Part shown: piece after piece, positions 50,479 to 59,311 of the stretch
How the letters are laid out: the number at the start of each line of letters is the position of its first letter
How positions within the stretch are numbered: position 1 is the first letter of the stretch
Source: Fodinicola acaciae
GTDB lineage: Bacteria; Actinomycetota; Actinomycetes; Mycobacteriales; HKI-0501
Direction of reading: 5' to 3'
NCBI RefSeq assembly: GCF_010993745.1
Contig: NZ_WOTN01000001.1
Location: 2,793,235 to 2,857,234, forward strand
DNA length: 64,000 bases
The notes under the pieces: generated by a model
What the model saw: the letters and a program-made list of their open reading frames with translations, nothing else
Databases searched by the model: none
What the model was told of the DNA's origin: nothing
Made by a program: the position numbers and the translations under genes

Positions 50479-51692
50479 GCCGGCGCTTCTATCCCCTGCT
50501 GCTCATCGTCGCACTGCTGCTGGCCACCGCCGGCTGCGGTGGATCGGCTTCGGCCGGCGACTCATCCAAACTGACCGTACTCGACTACTACGCCGACGAG
50601 CCAAGCCATTCACAGTGGGGAAAACGGCTGTCCGACTGCGCGAAAACCGTCGGAGCGACGGTCAACCACCAGAGCGTGCCTGGCGCGCAGCTCATCGCCA
50701 AAGTCCTCCAACAGGCATCGTCACGTACGTTGCCGGACCTGCTGATGCTGGACAATCCTGACGTACAACAGATCGCGTCGACCGGCGCGCTGCTGCCGCT
50801 GAACGATCTCGGCGTCACCGCCGACGGCTTCTCCCCCGGCATCGTGTCCGCCGGCACCTACCAAGGCAAGCTGTATGCCGCGACGCCGGCGGTCAACACG
50901 ATCGTTTTGTTCTACGACAAGGACGTGCTCGCCAAGGCCGGTGTCAAACCGCCGACGACCTGGGCGGAACTGCGTGCGGCGGCGAAGAAACTCACCGTGC
51001 CGGGACGCTACGGCCTGGCTTTCGATGCCAACGCCGACTACGAGGGCGCCTGGACCTTCCTGCCGTTCATGTGGAGCAACGGCGGCAACGAGAACAAGCT
51101 GGACAGCCCGCAGGTCCAGCAGTCGCTGCAGTTCTGGGTCGACCTGTTCCGCGACGGCTCGGTGTCCAAGGGCGCGCTCAACTGGCGCCAGTCGGATGTC
51201 AACGACCAGTTCATGGCCGGAAAAGCGGCGATGATGGTGAACGGACCGTGGCAGATCCAGACGCTGAACAAGAAAGCCACCCTGCACTGGGACACCGTGA
51301 AGATCCCGGTGCCCGCCGCCGGCGCCACCGCGGTCGCCCCGCTCGGCGGTGAGATGTGGACGGTGCCGCAGTCGACTTCCAAGGAACGCCAGCAAAAAGC
51401 CGCGAAGGTCGTCGCGTGCCTGATCCAGGACAAGAATATGCTGGCCACCGCCAAGGAAGGCTTTCTGATCCCGACCAAGCCGGCGGTGGCGCGGCAGTAC
51501 GCGGCCGACGTGCCGAGCATGGCCTCCTTCGTCGACACGGTCGGCCACGCGCGAGCGCGCACCGGCCAGCTGGGACCGAAATGGCCGAAGGCCGCACAGG
51601 CCATCTACACCGCGTTCCAGGCCGCGCTGACCGGCCAGAGCACGCCGGCGGCCGCGTTGGCACAGGCGCAGAAGACCGTCACGAGTTCATGA
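50475..51692 (+). CDS. ABC transporter sugar-binding lipoprotein
   Basis: 405 residues. A lipoprotein signal (LLLIVALLLATAGCGG, acylated Cys21) is followed by an extracellular family-1 binding fold: LPDLLMLDNPDVQQIASTGA, NTIVLFYDKDVLAKAGVKPP, QFMAGKAAMMVNGPWQIQTL. It captures an oligosaccharide for the two permeases downstream. Overlapping ATGA junctions on both sides show tight coupling. No ATPase gene is present, so a shared MsiK-type ATPase is expected. Confidence 0.93.
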   Translation: MSRRFYPLLLIVALLLATAGCGGSASAGDSSKLTVLDYYADEPSHSQWGKRLSDCAKTVGATVNHQSVPGAQLIAKVLQQASSRTLPDLLMLDNPDVQQIASTGALLPLNDLGVTADGFSPGIVSAGTYQGKLYAATPAVNTIVLFYDKDVLAKAGVKPPTTWAELRAAAKKLTVPGRYGLAFDANADYEGAWTFLPFMWSNGGNENKLDSPQVQQSLQFWVDLFRDGSVSKGALNWRQSDVNDQFMAGKAAMMVNGPWQIQTLNKKATLHWDTVKIPVPAAGATAVAPLGGEMWTVPQSTSKERQQKAAKVVACLIQDKNMLATAKEGFLIPTKPAVARQYAADVPSMASFVDTVGHARARTGQLGPKWPKAAQAIYTAFQAALTGQSTPAAALAQAQKTVTSS

Positions 51693-52600
51693 CGGTCACC
51701 GCGACAAAAGCGGCTCCGCGTGCGCGTACGACCCATCGCTGGCGGCAACGCGAGCAACTGACGCAATGGCTGTTCGTGGCGCCGGCGGTGCTCTATCTTC
51801 TCGCGTTCTTCGGCTATCCGGCCGCCAAGAACGTGACGATGAGCCTGCAGCACTATTCGACGGCGACCTTCTACACCGGCGAGGCACCGTTCGTCGGGCT
51901 GGAAAACTACGCGAAGATCGTCGCGTCGACGATCTTCACCGAGGCGTTGCTCAACACCGTCCTGTTCACGGTCGGATCGCTGGTCGGCCAGTTCGTCATC
52001 GGCATGGCACTGGCGTTGTTCTTTCGCCGGTATTTCCCGCTCAGCGGCCTGCTCCGATCGCTGTTGTTGCTGCCGTGGCTGCTGCCGCTGGTCGTGTCCG
52101 GCACCGTCTGGCGGTGGATTCTCGACCAGGACAGTGGCGTGCTCAACGAGACCCTGCAGGCGAAAATCCCCTGGCTGACCAGTCCGTCGGTCGCGCTGCT
52201 CGCGGTCGTCATCGTCAACATCTGGGTCGGCATCCCGTTCAACACCACCATTCTCTACGGCGGCCTGCAGGACATCCCGCCGGAGCTGTACGAGGCGGCC
52301 GCGCTCGACGGCGCCGGAAAGGTCAACACATTCCGCTACATCACCTGGCCGCAACTGCGTCCGGTGGTCAACGTCGTGCTCGTGCTCGGTGTCGTCTACA
52401 CGGCCAAAGTCCTCGACCTGATCCTGGTGATCACCGGCGGCGGACCGGCCAACGCCACCCAGACGATCGCGACGCAGTCGTACCAACTTTCCTTCCAGCA
52501 GTTCGACTTCGGCCAGGGCGCCGCGATGGGTGACATCCTCATCCTGCTCTCGCTGGTCTTCGCGGTGATCTATCTGCGTGCCAACCGGAGGCCGGCGTGA
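51689..52600 (+). CDS. sugar ABC permease (MalF type)
   Basis: 303 residues, six transmembrane helices. The EAA loop reads ELYEAAALDGAGKVNTFRYI near residue 205, with TWPQLRP after it. The N-terminus is cytosolic and basic. CUT1-family permease that pairs with the MalG-type protein encoded next. Both junctions overlap by 4 bp. Confidence 0.92.
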   Translation: MTVTATKAAPRARTTHRWRQREQLTQWLFVAPAVLYLLAFFGYPAAKNVTMSLQHYSTATFYTGEAPFVGLENYAKIVASTIFTEALLNTVLFTVGSLVGQFVIGMALALFFRRYFPLSGLLRSLLLLPWLLPLVVSGTVWRWILDQDSGVLNETLQAKIPWLTSPSVALLAVVIVNIWVGIPFNTTILYGGLQDIPPELYEAAALDGAGKVNTFRYITWPQLRPVVNVVLVLGVVYTAKVLDLILVITGGGPANATQTIATQSYQLSFQQFDFGQGAAMGDILILLSLVFAVIYLRANRRPA

Positions 52601-53400
52601 GACACCGCTGGACCGCCACCACCATCGGGATCGTCCTGATCGCCGTGATGCTCTTCCCGGTCTACTGGATGATCAACGCGTCGCTGCAGCCGGCCGGCAC
52701 CACCCTGCAGGGCTCGTGGATCCCGTTTCCGTTGGACGTCAGCGGATACGCCACCGCCATCGCCGACCAGGGACGCAACCTGCTCACCAGCCTGGTCGTC
52801 GCCACCGGCAGCGTCGTGGTCTGCCTGTTGGTGGCCGCACCCGCCGCGTACGGCCTGGCGCAGTTTCGGATCCGCGGCTCCAACGCCGTCGTCTTCGGCA
52901 TCCTGATCACCCAGATGATCCCCGGCATCGTCATCGCCAACGCGCTCTACAGCGTCTACAACGATCTCGGCCTGCTCAACTCGGTGCCGGGCCTGATCCT
53001 GGCGGACGCGACGCTGGGCATCCCGTTCTCCATCCTCATCATCCGCGCGTTCATGCAGGGAATTCCGCGTGAGATCGTGGAAGCGGGCCGGGTGGACGGC
53101 GCCGGACATTTCCGCGTGTTCCGCTCAGTCATCGTGCCGGTCAGCGCCAACGCGCTGATCACCGCGGGCCTGTTCACGTTTCTGTTCGCCTGGAGCGATT
53201 TCCTGTTCGCGCTGACGCTGACCACCAACGAGACCGTACGACCGATCACCCTCGGCATCTACCAGTACATCGGCGCGCACACCAACCAGTGGAACGCGAT
53301 CATGGCGACCACGGTGCTCGCCTCGATCCCCGCCGCGGTGCTGCTGGTCGTCGCGCAGCGCTACGTCGCGGCCGGCGCCACCGGCGGCGCGGTCAAATAG
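52597..53400 (+). CDS. sugar ABC permease (MalG type)
   Basis: 267 residues, six helices, GTG start overlapping the previous stop. The EAA loop is EIVEAGRVDGAGHFRVFRSV near 165. FAWSDFLFALTLTTNETVRP lies in the usual place near helix 5, and the end reads VAQRYVAAGATGGAVK. It completes the transporter. It overlaps the opposing LacI gene's 3' end by 8 bp, so the two are convergent. Confidence 0.92.
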   Translation: MRHRWTATTIGIVLIAVMLFPVYWMINASLQPAGTTLQGSWIPFPLDVSGYATAIADQGRNLLTSLVVATGSVVVCLLVAAPAAYGLAQFRIRGSNAVVFGILITQMIPGIVIANALYSVYNDLGLLNSVPGLILADATLGIPFSILIIRAFMQGIPREIVEAGRVDGAGHFRVFRSVIVPVSANALITAGLFTFLFAWSDFLFALTLTTNETVRPITLGIYQYIGAHTNQWNAIMATTVLASIPAAVLLVVAQRYVAAGATGGAVK

Positions 53401-54394
53401 CCGCCGTGCTTTCCCTTCGTACGAGCCGAGGCGCCAGCAACCGCGTCTCCGGCACGGTCGGACCGGCCAGCTGCCGCAGCACCATCTCGACGGCGAGTTC
53501 GCCGACCTCCTCGGCCGGAATGGCGATGGTGGTCAGCGACACCGGCTGCTGCACGGCCATGCTGTCCGGACACAGCGCGATCACCGACATGTCCTCCGGC
53601 ACGCGGATGCCGCGATGGCGCAGATCTCCGAGCACCGCGGGCAAAACGGCCTCGTTGTGGATGACCAGCCCGGTCAGCTCCGGGTCGGCGGCCAGCAGCT
53701 CGTCCACGCACCGTACGGCCGCGTCGTACGAGTGCGAGCACGGCCGGTTGACCGCACGAACGCCGTGTTTGCCTGCCGCCGCGCGGAAACCGCGCAAAAA
53801 CCGCCTGGCAAAGCCGGTGCCGCGCCGATAGACGGCCGGCGCCGGACCGATCAGCGCGATCGACCGGTGACCGAGCTCGGCCAGGTGTGCCACGCATTCC
53901 TGGCCGGCGGCGGCGAAATCCAGGTCGACGCAGGTGATGCCGCTGGCCGCGTCCGGCGCGCCGATCAACACCGACGGCCGCTGCAGCGACCGCAACACCG
54001 GCACCCGCGGATCTTTCGCTTCGACGTCCATCACGATCAGCGCGTCGGCGAGCGCCGAGGACACGACCCGCCGCAGTGCCGTCGGACCCTCGTCCTTTGT
54101 CAGCAACAGTACGTCGTAATCGTGTTCGCGAGCGGTTTTCGCCACCGCGGCGACGAACTCCATCACGACCGCGACGTTCTGGTCCGTACGCATCGGCAGC
54201 ACCAGCGCCAGCACACTGGTCTTGCTGCTGGCCAGCGCGCGAGCGCCGGCGTTGGGGTGATAGCCGAGCTCGCGGATGCTCGCCTCGACCAGCCTGGTGG
54301 TCTCCGGCGAGATCGACCGCTTGCCGCTCAGCACGTACGACACGGTGCTCGGCGCCACCCCGGCGGCGCGCGCCACGTCGACAATCGTGACCAT
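53393..54394 (-). CDS. LacI-family regulator 2, paralogue of the first
   Basis: 333 residues from ATG 54394. The HTH (MVTIVDVARAAGVAPSTVSY) and core (VLALVLPMRTDQNVAVVMEF, VLIGAPDAASGITCVDLDFA, GLVIHNEAVLPAVLGDL) are aligned almost residue for residue with the LacI gene at 49450, including IGPAPAVYRRGTGFARRFLR against IGQPPGVYRRGTGYARRFMR. The pair flanks the ABC operon in opposite orientation, which suggests local duplication by inversion and possibly overlapping operators. Confidence 0.93.
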   Translation of the reverse strand: MVTIVDVARAAGVAPSTVSYVLSGKRSISPETTRLVEASIRELGYHPNAGARALASSKTSVLALVLPMRTDQNVAVVMEFVAAVAKTAREHDYDVLLLTKDEGPTALRRVVSSALADALIVMDVEAKDPRVPVLRSLQRPSVLIGAPDAASGITCVDLDFAAAGQECVAHLAELGHRSIALIGPAPAVYRRGTGFARRFLRGFRAAAGKHGVRAVNRPCSHSYDAAVRCVDELLAADPELTGLVIHNEAVLPAVLGDLRHRGIRVPEDMSVIALCPDSMAVQQPVSLTTIAIPAEEVGELAVEMVLRQLAGPTVPETRLLAPRLVRRESTAAI

Positions 54395-54432
54395 CGACCG
54401 CCTTTCCGCAGACCGCAAGAGACTTTACGGCA

Positions 54433-54642
54433 TCACTCGCGGACCGCGCGGCGGCGCTTGGCCAGATATGGCAGAAAGAACATGTAGGCGCCGGTGACGA
54501 AAAGCAACGCGAGCGGCAGCAGCGGCGTGTACGAAACCCAGACGATCGGCTCCTTCTGCACCAATGCGATCACCGTGATGACCACGGTCGCGGTGAAAAG
54601 GACAGCGACCCAGCGATGAAACTGCCGTATCCACCTGTTCAT
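54433..54642 (-). CDS. small two-helix membrane protein
   Basis: 69 residues from ATG 54642 with AGGAGGTCCTC upstream, a near-ideal ribosome-binding site. MNRWIRQFHRWVAVLFTATV, VITVIALVQKEP and LLPLALLFVTGAYMFFLPYL give two membrane helices with an extracellular tryptophan-containing loop; the C-terminus is basic (KRRRAVRE). No known family. It lies 88 bp downstream of the P450 gene on the same strand, separated from it by a strong hairpin. Confidence 0.75.
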   Translation of the reverse strand: MNRWIRQFHRWVAVLFTATVVITVIALVQKEPIVWVSYTPLLPLALLFVTGAYMFFLPYLAKRRRAVRE

Positions 54643-54658
54643 GAGGACCTCCTGGCGA

Positions 54659-54718
54659 GAATCGAGAAGCACCGTCGAAGACGCTAATTGCGCCGCCTCC
54701 GACGGTGCTTCTCGATTC
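54659..54718. terminator. 19-bp perfect hairpin between P450 and small membrane protein
   Basis: GAATCGAGAAGCACCGTCG at 54659-54677 pairs perfectly with its complement at 54700-54718 around a 22-nt loop. It follows the P450 stop (54731) on the minus strand and ends 17 bp before the small gene's start. Termination of the P450 message is the simplest role; no T-run is present. Confidence 0.6.
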
Positions 54719-54730
54719 CTGATCAGAAAG

Positions 54731-55900
54731 TCACCAGGCCACCGGCAGCGCACTCACGCCGTACACGAACGAGAAGGACCGGAACGGCACCTCCTCGATC
54801 GGCACCGCGAGCCGCAGCGCCGGGAAGCGCCGGAACAGCGCCGGATAGGCGATCCGCATCTCCATCCGAGCCAGCGGCGCACCCAGACAGTGGTGTACGC
54901 CGTGGCCGAACGCGACGTGCCGCGCGGCCTTGCGCATCACGTCGAAGTCGTCCATGCCGTCGCCCTGCGACGGGTCGCGGTTGGCGGACGGCAGCGACAC
55001 GACGACCATGTCGCCGGCCTCGATCCGCTGGCCACCGATCACCGTGTCCTGCGTGGCCGTACGCGGAATGCCGGAGTGCACGATGGTCAGATAGCGCATC
55101 AGCTCCTCGACCGCCGGCTCGGCCGCGCCGGGGTTGTCGCGCACCTGCGCGAGCTGGTCGGGATGCTGGAGCAGCAGCAACGTGCCGAGGCCGAGCATGT
55201 TGGCGGTCGTCTCGTGGCCGGCGAGCAGCAGCAGGTCGCCGATGCCGGTCAGCTCGCGGTCGGTCAGCTCGTGGCCGTGGTCGCGTACGAGCATGCCGAG
55301 CAGGTCGTCACCCGGCGTCTTGCGCTGCTCGGCGACCAGTGACGCCATGTATTCCTGCGACTCGCGGGTCACCGCCAGCCGCTCCTCGAAGCTGATGGAC
55401 ATGTCGACGCGGGCGTTGCTGCGGCGCTGGAAGTCGCCGCGGTCCTCGTACGGCACGCCGAGCAGCTCACAGATCACCAGCGACGGCACCGGCAGCGCGA
55501 ATGCCTGCATCAGGTCGACCGGCGCGCCGGCGGCCGCCATCGCGTCGAGGTGGTCGGCGACGATCTGCTCGATCCGCGGCCGCAGCCGCTCCATCCGGCG
55601 GACGGTGAACTCCGGGGTCAGCATCCGGCGCAGCCGGGTGTGGTCGGGCGGGTCGTAGGCGAGCAGGAAACCCGACGAGTCGGTCTGGCCGGCCTGTGGC
55701 GAGCGGCCGACGTTGCTGAACCGGCCGGCGTCGCCAAGCACCTCGCGTACGTCGTCGTACCTGGTGACCAGCCACGCGTCGCTCTGGAACAGCGTGCTGA
55801 TCCGGTGCACCGGTCGCTGCTCGCGCATCGCGGCCAGCGTGTCGTCCGGGTCGAAACGGTTGCGGCGCATATGGACAGGCATCGACGGGGCCTGAGTCAT
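54731..55900 (-). CDS. cytochrome P450
   Basis: 389 residues from ATG 55900 (GGAGGCTTCC upstream). The I-helix oxygen motif LLLLAGHETTANML lies near 225. The K-helix ExxR is in EELMRYLT, and the heme-binding loop FGHGVHHCLGAPLARMEMR has the Cys ligand near 338. Soluble class I P450 of CYP105/107-like type; substrate unknown, no ferredoxin gene adjacent. It is divergent from a TetR regulator with a shared operator region. Confidence 0.93.
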   Translation of the reverse strand: MTQAPSMPVHMRRNRFDPDDTLAAMREQRPVHRISTLFQSDAWLVTRYDDVREVLGDAGRFSNVGRSPQAGQTDSSGFLLAYDPPDHTRLRRMLTPEFTVRRMERLRPRIEQIVADHLDAMAAAGAPVDLMQAFALPVPSLVICELLGVPYEDRGDFQRRSNARVDMSISFEERLAVTRESQEYMASLVAEQRKTPGDDLLGMLVRDHGHELTDRELTGIGDLLLLAGHETTANMLGLGTLLLLQHPDQLAQVRDNPGAAEPAVEELMRYLTIVHSGIPRTATQDTVIGGQRIEAGDMVVVSLPSANRDPSQGDGMDDFDVMRKAARHVAFGHGVHHCLGAPLARMEMRIAYPALFRRFPALRLAVPIEEVPFRSFSFVYGVSALPVAW

Positions 55901-55928
55901 GGAAGCCTCCACGGTTCGAAAATGAGAA

Positions 55929-55972
55929 CTGACTCTCACATCACCGTCGAGCCTAACACAAACGAGAGTCAG
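55929..55972. promoter_or_regulatory. inverted repeat between P450 and TetR genes
   Basis: CTGACTCTC (55929-55937) and GAGAGTCAG (55964-55972) are perfect 9-bp inverted repeats in the 98-bp divergent promoter. They are the natural candidate for the TetR operator, which would control both genes. Confidence 0.55.
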
Positions 55973-55997
55973 CTATCACTCTGTTAGACTTGGCGTT

Positions 55998-56621
55998 GTG
56001 CAGATCTCGACTTCGCGTGCGCCGCGCGCCGACGCGGCGCGCAACGCCGAGCGGATCCTGCAGGCGGCTCGGCAGGCGTACGCGGAAGGCGGCGCGTCCG
56101 TGCGACTGGAGGAGATCGCTCGCCGCGCCGGCGTCGGGATCGCCACGCTCTATCGGCACTATCCCAGCAAGGACGCGCTGATCACGGCGGTGTTCTCCTG
56201 GCTCTACCAGCAGGACGTCGAGCCGGTCGTGCGGCGCGCGCTGGTCGACGAGGATCCGTGGCGCGCGCTGGTGAGCGTGCTGGAGGCCGGCCTGTCGCTG
56301 GCCGAGAACGACGTCTACATGTTCACGGCGGCCAAGGAGTCCGGCGCCGTGCTGCACGCGATCGCCAACGAATACTTTGGCCAGATCGCGACACTGCTCG
56401 AGCGAGCGCAGCGAGCCGGGGTCGTACGCGACGACCTGACCAGCCAGGACCTGCCACATCTGGTGTTCATGCTGGTCAGTCCGATCCGGCTGGGTCCGGA
56501 GGCGGCCTGCTCCTGGCGGCGTTATCTGGCGTTGCTGCTTGATGCCATCCGGCCGGCGGCGGCCACTCCGCTGCCGGTCGACGCACCGGCGTTGCCACCT
56601 CCGTTTGCCAGAGGCTGTTAA
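55998..56621 (+). CDS. TetR-family regulator divergent from P450
   Basis: 207 residues, GTG start. HTH at about 18-60 (AERILQAARQAYAEGGASVR, EEIARRAGVGIATLYRHYPS) and a TetR C-terminal domain ending AACSWRRYLALLLDAIRPAA. Regulators of this type commonly repress a divergent P450. It overlaps the opposing NAD-kinase-like gene by 4 bp at the stops. Confidence 0.92.
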   Translation: MQISTSRAPRADAARNAERILQAARQAYAEGGASVRLEEIARRAGVGIATLYRHYPSKDALITAVFSWLYQQDVEPVVRRALVDEDPWRALVSVLEAGLSLAENDVYMFTAAKESGAVLHAIANEYFGQIATLLERAQRAGVVRDDLTSQDLPHLVFMLVSPIRLGPEAACSWRRYLALLLDAIRPAAATPLPVDAPALPPPFARGC

Positions 56622-57487
56622 CCGACCAGCCGGAGCGTACGGTCGGCGACACCGACGTTCACGGTCTGCCCCCACGACAACCGCAGCGCGTCGTTTTCCA
56701 GGCCATCGCCGAAAACCACCAGCCGGTCCGACTCCACCGTCACCGTCACCGCGCCGATGCCTTCGACCAGGCTCGTCGCGGTCGCCGGTGACGGCCACGC
56801 CTCGCGTACGAACCACGACAGGGCCGGATCTTCCGGGCCTGGCAAGACGATCGCGCTGTGCCGCTCCAGCCAGGCCGACCGGCACCAGCCAGTCGCTCCG
56901 GTGCCGGTGCCGACCAGGATTCCGGACGACGCCTGGCGTTCGGTGCGTCCGTCGGCCGTACGAATGGTGTAGCGCGCGGTTTGGTGCGTCGGCTGTCCAA
57001 TGTAGACTTCGTTGAGCGCGACCAGTTTCTGCGTGTCGTCGGCGACCGCCTGCACCATCGTACGATCCTCGACATTTTTGCTGCCACCAAGAAGCTTTGC
57101 GGTGTCGTTTGGGTCGTGGCGTACGAGGACACCGGGGTTGCGCTGGCGGTCGGCGTTGATGCCAATAACCGGCTGACCGTCGAGATATTTGGCCACATTG
57201 GCGACCAGGCCGTCCTGACCGACCACCACGACGACATCGTCCGGCGCGAACAGGAATCGCGGCAGATCCTCGCGTTCCACCGCGCCGCGCCGCCAGTCGG
57301 CCGGGATCGCCGCCAACACCGTCGCCAGCGCTTTTCGCTGCAGCAGATGGCGATCCTCCACCTCGGTCAGGTCACGTCCGCGCGTGGACAGGAAAAACGC
57401 GGCCTGGCCGCGCGTACCGTGTCGCGCCAGCAGCTCGTCCAGCTCGGTGCGGCGGTGGACCACCACCACTCGCGGCGCCAGCGTCAT
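56618..57487 (-). CDS. NAD kinase-like protein
   Basis: 289 residues from ATG 57487, overlapping the SPFH gene stop (ATGA). The core resembles NAD(H) kinases: VVVVGQDGLVANVAKYLDGQ near 92 takes the place of the GGDGT loop, with PVIGINADRQRNPGVL after it. ALNEVYIGQPTHQTARYTI corresponds to the NE motif, and SSGILVGTGTGATGW to the TPTGSTAY loop. The GQDG replacement and the altered second loop leave catalysis uncertain; it could bind NAD without phosphorylating it. It forms an operon with the SPFH gene, facing an NrtR-like regulator. Confidence 0.75.
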   Translation of the reverse strand: MTLAPRVVVVHRRTELDELLARHGTRGQAAFFLSTRGRDLTEVEDRHLLQRKALATVLAAIPADWRRGAVEREDLPRFLFAPDDVVVVVGQDGLVANVAKYLDGQPVIGINADRQRNPGVLVRHDPNDTAKLLGGSKNVEDRTMVQAVADDTQKLVALNEVYIGQPTHQTARYTIRTADGRTERQASSGILVGTGTGATGWCRSAWLERHSAIVLPGPEDPALSWFVREAWPSPATATSLVEGIGAVTVTVESDRLVVFGDGLENDALRLSWGQTVNVGVADRTLRLVG

Positions 57488-58479
57488 TGTCGCGCCAGCT
57501 TCGCGAGCAGGCCGCTGACCAGCTCCGGTGTGACCACGATGGTGCCGATCTCCGGCAGGTTGCCGGCCACGTCTTTGGCGACCAACGCAAGCAAAGTCGC
57601 CTGCGGAACGTCGCGATACGCGGCCAGTCGCGCGGTTTCCGCGGCCGCCTCGGCGTCCCCCATCGCGCGCCGGCTGTTCGCTCGCGCGTTGGCGAGCCGG
57701 ATTTCGCGCTCCGCCTGGGCTTCGGTCTCGATCTGGTTCGCCGCGGCCGCCTCGACCGCCTGCCTCCGCGCGTTGGCACCGCGCTGCACGACCAGCTCCT
57801 GCTCGCGGCGAGCCAGCTCGATCTGGTTGGCCAGCTCGTTTTCGGCGATCGCGCGCTCGCGCTCGACCGCGACGGCACGCCGTTCGTACGTCGCACGGTC
57901 GGCCTCCTGCTGGACCTGCTCGCGCGCCGGCGTCTGCAGCGCACGCTCCACATCGGACTCCGGCCGGATCGCCACGACGCGTACGCCGATCACGGTGAGA
58001 CCGATCTCGGCGAGCCGCCGGTTTCCCGACAGTCCGGTCGACATCGCCTCGCGTACCGACGCCGGACCGTCGACCAGAGCGTCGGCGAGGGACGTACGCA
58101 CGAGCAGCTCCACCGCGTACTGCTGCGCGGTTTCGGTCAGCAGACCGGCAATCTGCTCCAGCGGCGATCCGCGCCAACGTCCATTGTCGGGATCGATGCT
58201 GAAATCCAGCCGGCCGTCCGCTTTCGCCGGGTCGACGATCCGGAAGGTGACCGTCGCCTGCACGGTCACGTCCTGGAAGTCGGCCGTACGCGCGTGGAAC
58301 AGCAGCGGCAGCTCGCGGTCGTCGACCGGCACCTCGCTGAGCACCGCCGACAGCGGACGAAACCAGAAGGACGCGCCGATGCCTTCGCGTACGACCCTGC
58401 CGCGACGTACGTGCCGGACGTGCAACGTCGGCGTGCCGCGCAGGTGCCGAAGACCGGGAAGTTTCTTGATATCTGCCAT
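57484..58479 (-). CDS. SPFH/band 7 domain protein
   Basis: 331 residues from ATG 58479 (AAGGAGAGGGTC upstream). After TLHVRHVRRGRVVREGIGAS comes the SPFH domain (about 20-200: VQATVTFRIVDPAKADGRLD, GVRVVAIRPESDVERALQTP). A long Ala/Glu/Arg-rich coiled coil follows (about 200-290: QVQQEADRATYERRAVAVER and beyond). Band 7 proteins build membrane-associated ring assemblies, but no hydrophobic anchor is visible here. It is the first gene of an operon with the NAD-kinase-like gene and is divergent from the NUDIX/NrtR gene. Confidence 0.88.
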   Translation of the reverse strand: MADIKKLPGLRHLRGTPTLHVRHVRRGRVVREGIGASFWFRPLSAVLSEVPVDDRELPLLFHARTADFQDVTVQATVTFRIVDPAKADGRLDFSIDPDNGRWRGSPLEQIAGLLTETAQQYAVELLVRTSLADALVDGPASVREAMSTGLSGNRRLAEIGLTVIGVRVVAIRPESDVERALQTPAREQVQQEADRATYERRAVAVERERAIAENELANQIELARREQELVVQRGANARRQAVEAAAANQIETEAQAEREIRLANARANSRRAMGDAEAAAETARLAAYRDVPQATLLALVAKDVAGNLPEIGTIVVTPELVSGLLAKLARQ

Positions 58480-58489
58480 GACCCTCTCC

Positions 58490-58544
58490 TTATCGTCACT
58501 CTGACGATAATCGGTCGAGTCGCTTATCGTCAACGTGACGAGAA
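58490..58544. promoter_or_regulatory. tandem NrtR-type palindromic operators
   Basis: Two copies of one palindrome lie between the divergent starts. Site 1 is TTATCGTCA-CTC-TGACGATAA (58490-58510, perfect). Site 2 is TTATCGTCA-ACG-TGACGAGAA (58524-58544, one mismatch). Centre-to-centre spacing is 34 bp, about three helical turns. They are the expected binding sites of the adjacent NUDIX-HTH protein and would couple its own expression to the SPFH operon. Confidence 0.8.
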
Positions 58545-58563
58545 CGACTGGTAGGCTGGTCAC

Positions 58564-59238
58564 ATGGAGCCGGCGAGGATGGCGGTCACGGTCGACCTGG
58601 TGGTGCTGACCGTGCGAGACGGCCTGTTCAGCGTGTTGACCGTACGCCGCGGCGTGCCGCCGTATCGGGGCCGCTGGGCCCTCCCCGGCGGTTTCGTGGA
58701 ACTCGACGAGGACCTGCCGGACGCGGCGGCGCGCGAGCTGGCCGAGGAGACGCGGCTGGCCGCCGTACATCTGGAGCAGCTGGGCACGTACGGCCGGCCG
58801 GACCGCGATCCACGGATGCGCGTCGTCACGGTCGCATATCTGGCACTCGCGGCCGACCTGCCGCAGCCGACCGCCGGCAGCGACGCCGCCGACGCACGCT
58901 GGGCCTCGGTCGATGATTTGCTTGCCACGCCGAAGAAACTCGCCTTCGACCACCACCACATCCTGTCCGACGGTGTCGAACGCGCTCGGTCCAAGCTGGA
59001 ATACACGCCGCTCGCGACCGTTTTCTGCCCGCCCGAGTTCACCGTCGCCGAGCTGCGCGCGGTCTACGAGGCAGTGTGGGGTGTCGCACTCGATCCCCGT
59101 AACTTCCACCGGAAAGTCACCGGCACTCCGGGTTTTCTGGAGTCCACCGGCGAAACGACCACGCGTCTCGGCGGTCGGCCGGCGCAGCTCTTCCGGCGCG
59201 GCGCCGCCGACCTGCTGCATCCGCCGATGCTGCGCTGA
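58564..59238 (+). CDS. NrtR-like NUDIX transcriptional regulator
   Basis: 224 residues. The NUDIX domain (1-about 145) has the box GGFVELDEDLPDAAARELAE followed by ET, at 42-63, retaining the acidic residues. The C-terminal winged helix (about 155-215: FTVAELRAVYEAVWGVALDP, then RNFHRKVTGTPGFLEST) is that of NrtR regulators of NAD metabolism, which release DNA when ADP-ribose or a related nucleotide binds. Its target is evidently the divergent SPFH and NAD-kinase-like operon through the two palindromes. Confidence 0.88.
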   Translation: MEPARMAVTVDLVVLTVRDGLFSVLTVRRGVPPYRGRWALPGGFVELDEDLPDAAARELAEETRLAAVHLEQLGTYGRPDRDPRMRVVTVAYLALAADLPQPTAGSDAADARWASVDDLLATPKKLAFDHHHILSDGVERARSKLEYTPLATVFCPPEFTVAELRAVYEAVWGVALDPRNFHRKVTGTPGFLESTGETTTRLGGRPAQLFRRGAADLLHPPMLR

Positions 59239-59311
59239 CAGCGGCAAGATCCGGGACACAGTCAGGGATGTCCCGGATGCCGGCGGCGCTCGCCGCCAGC
59301 ACACTTGCCGG

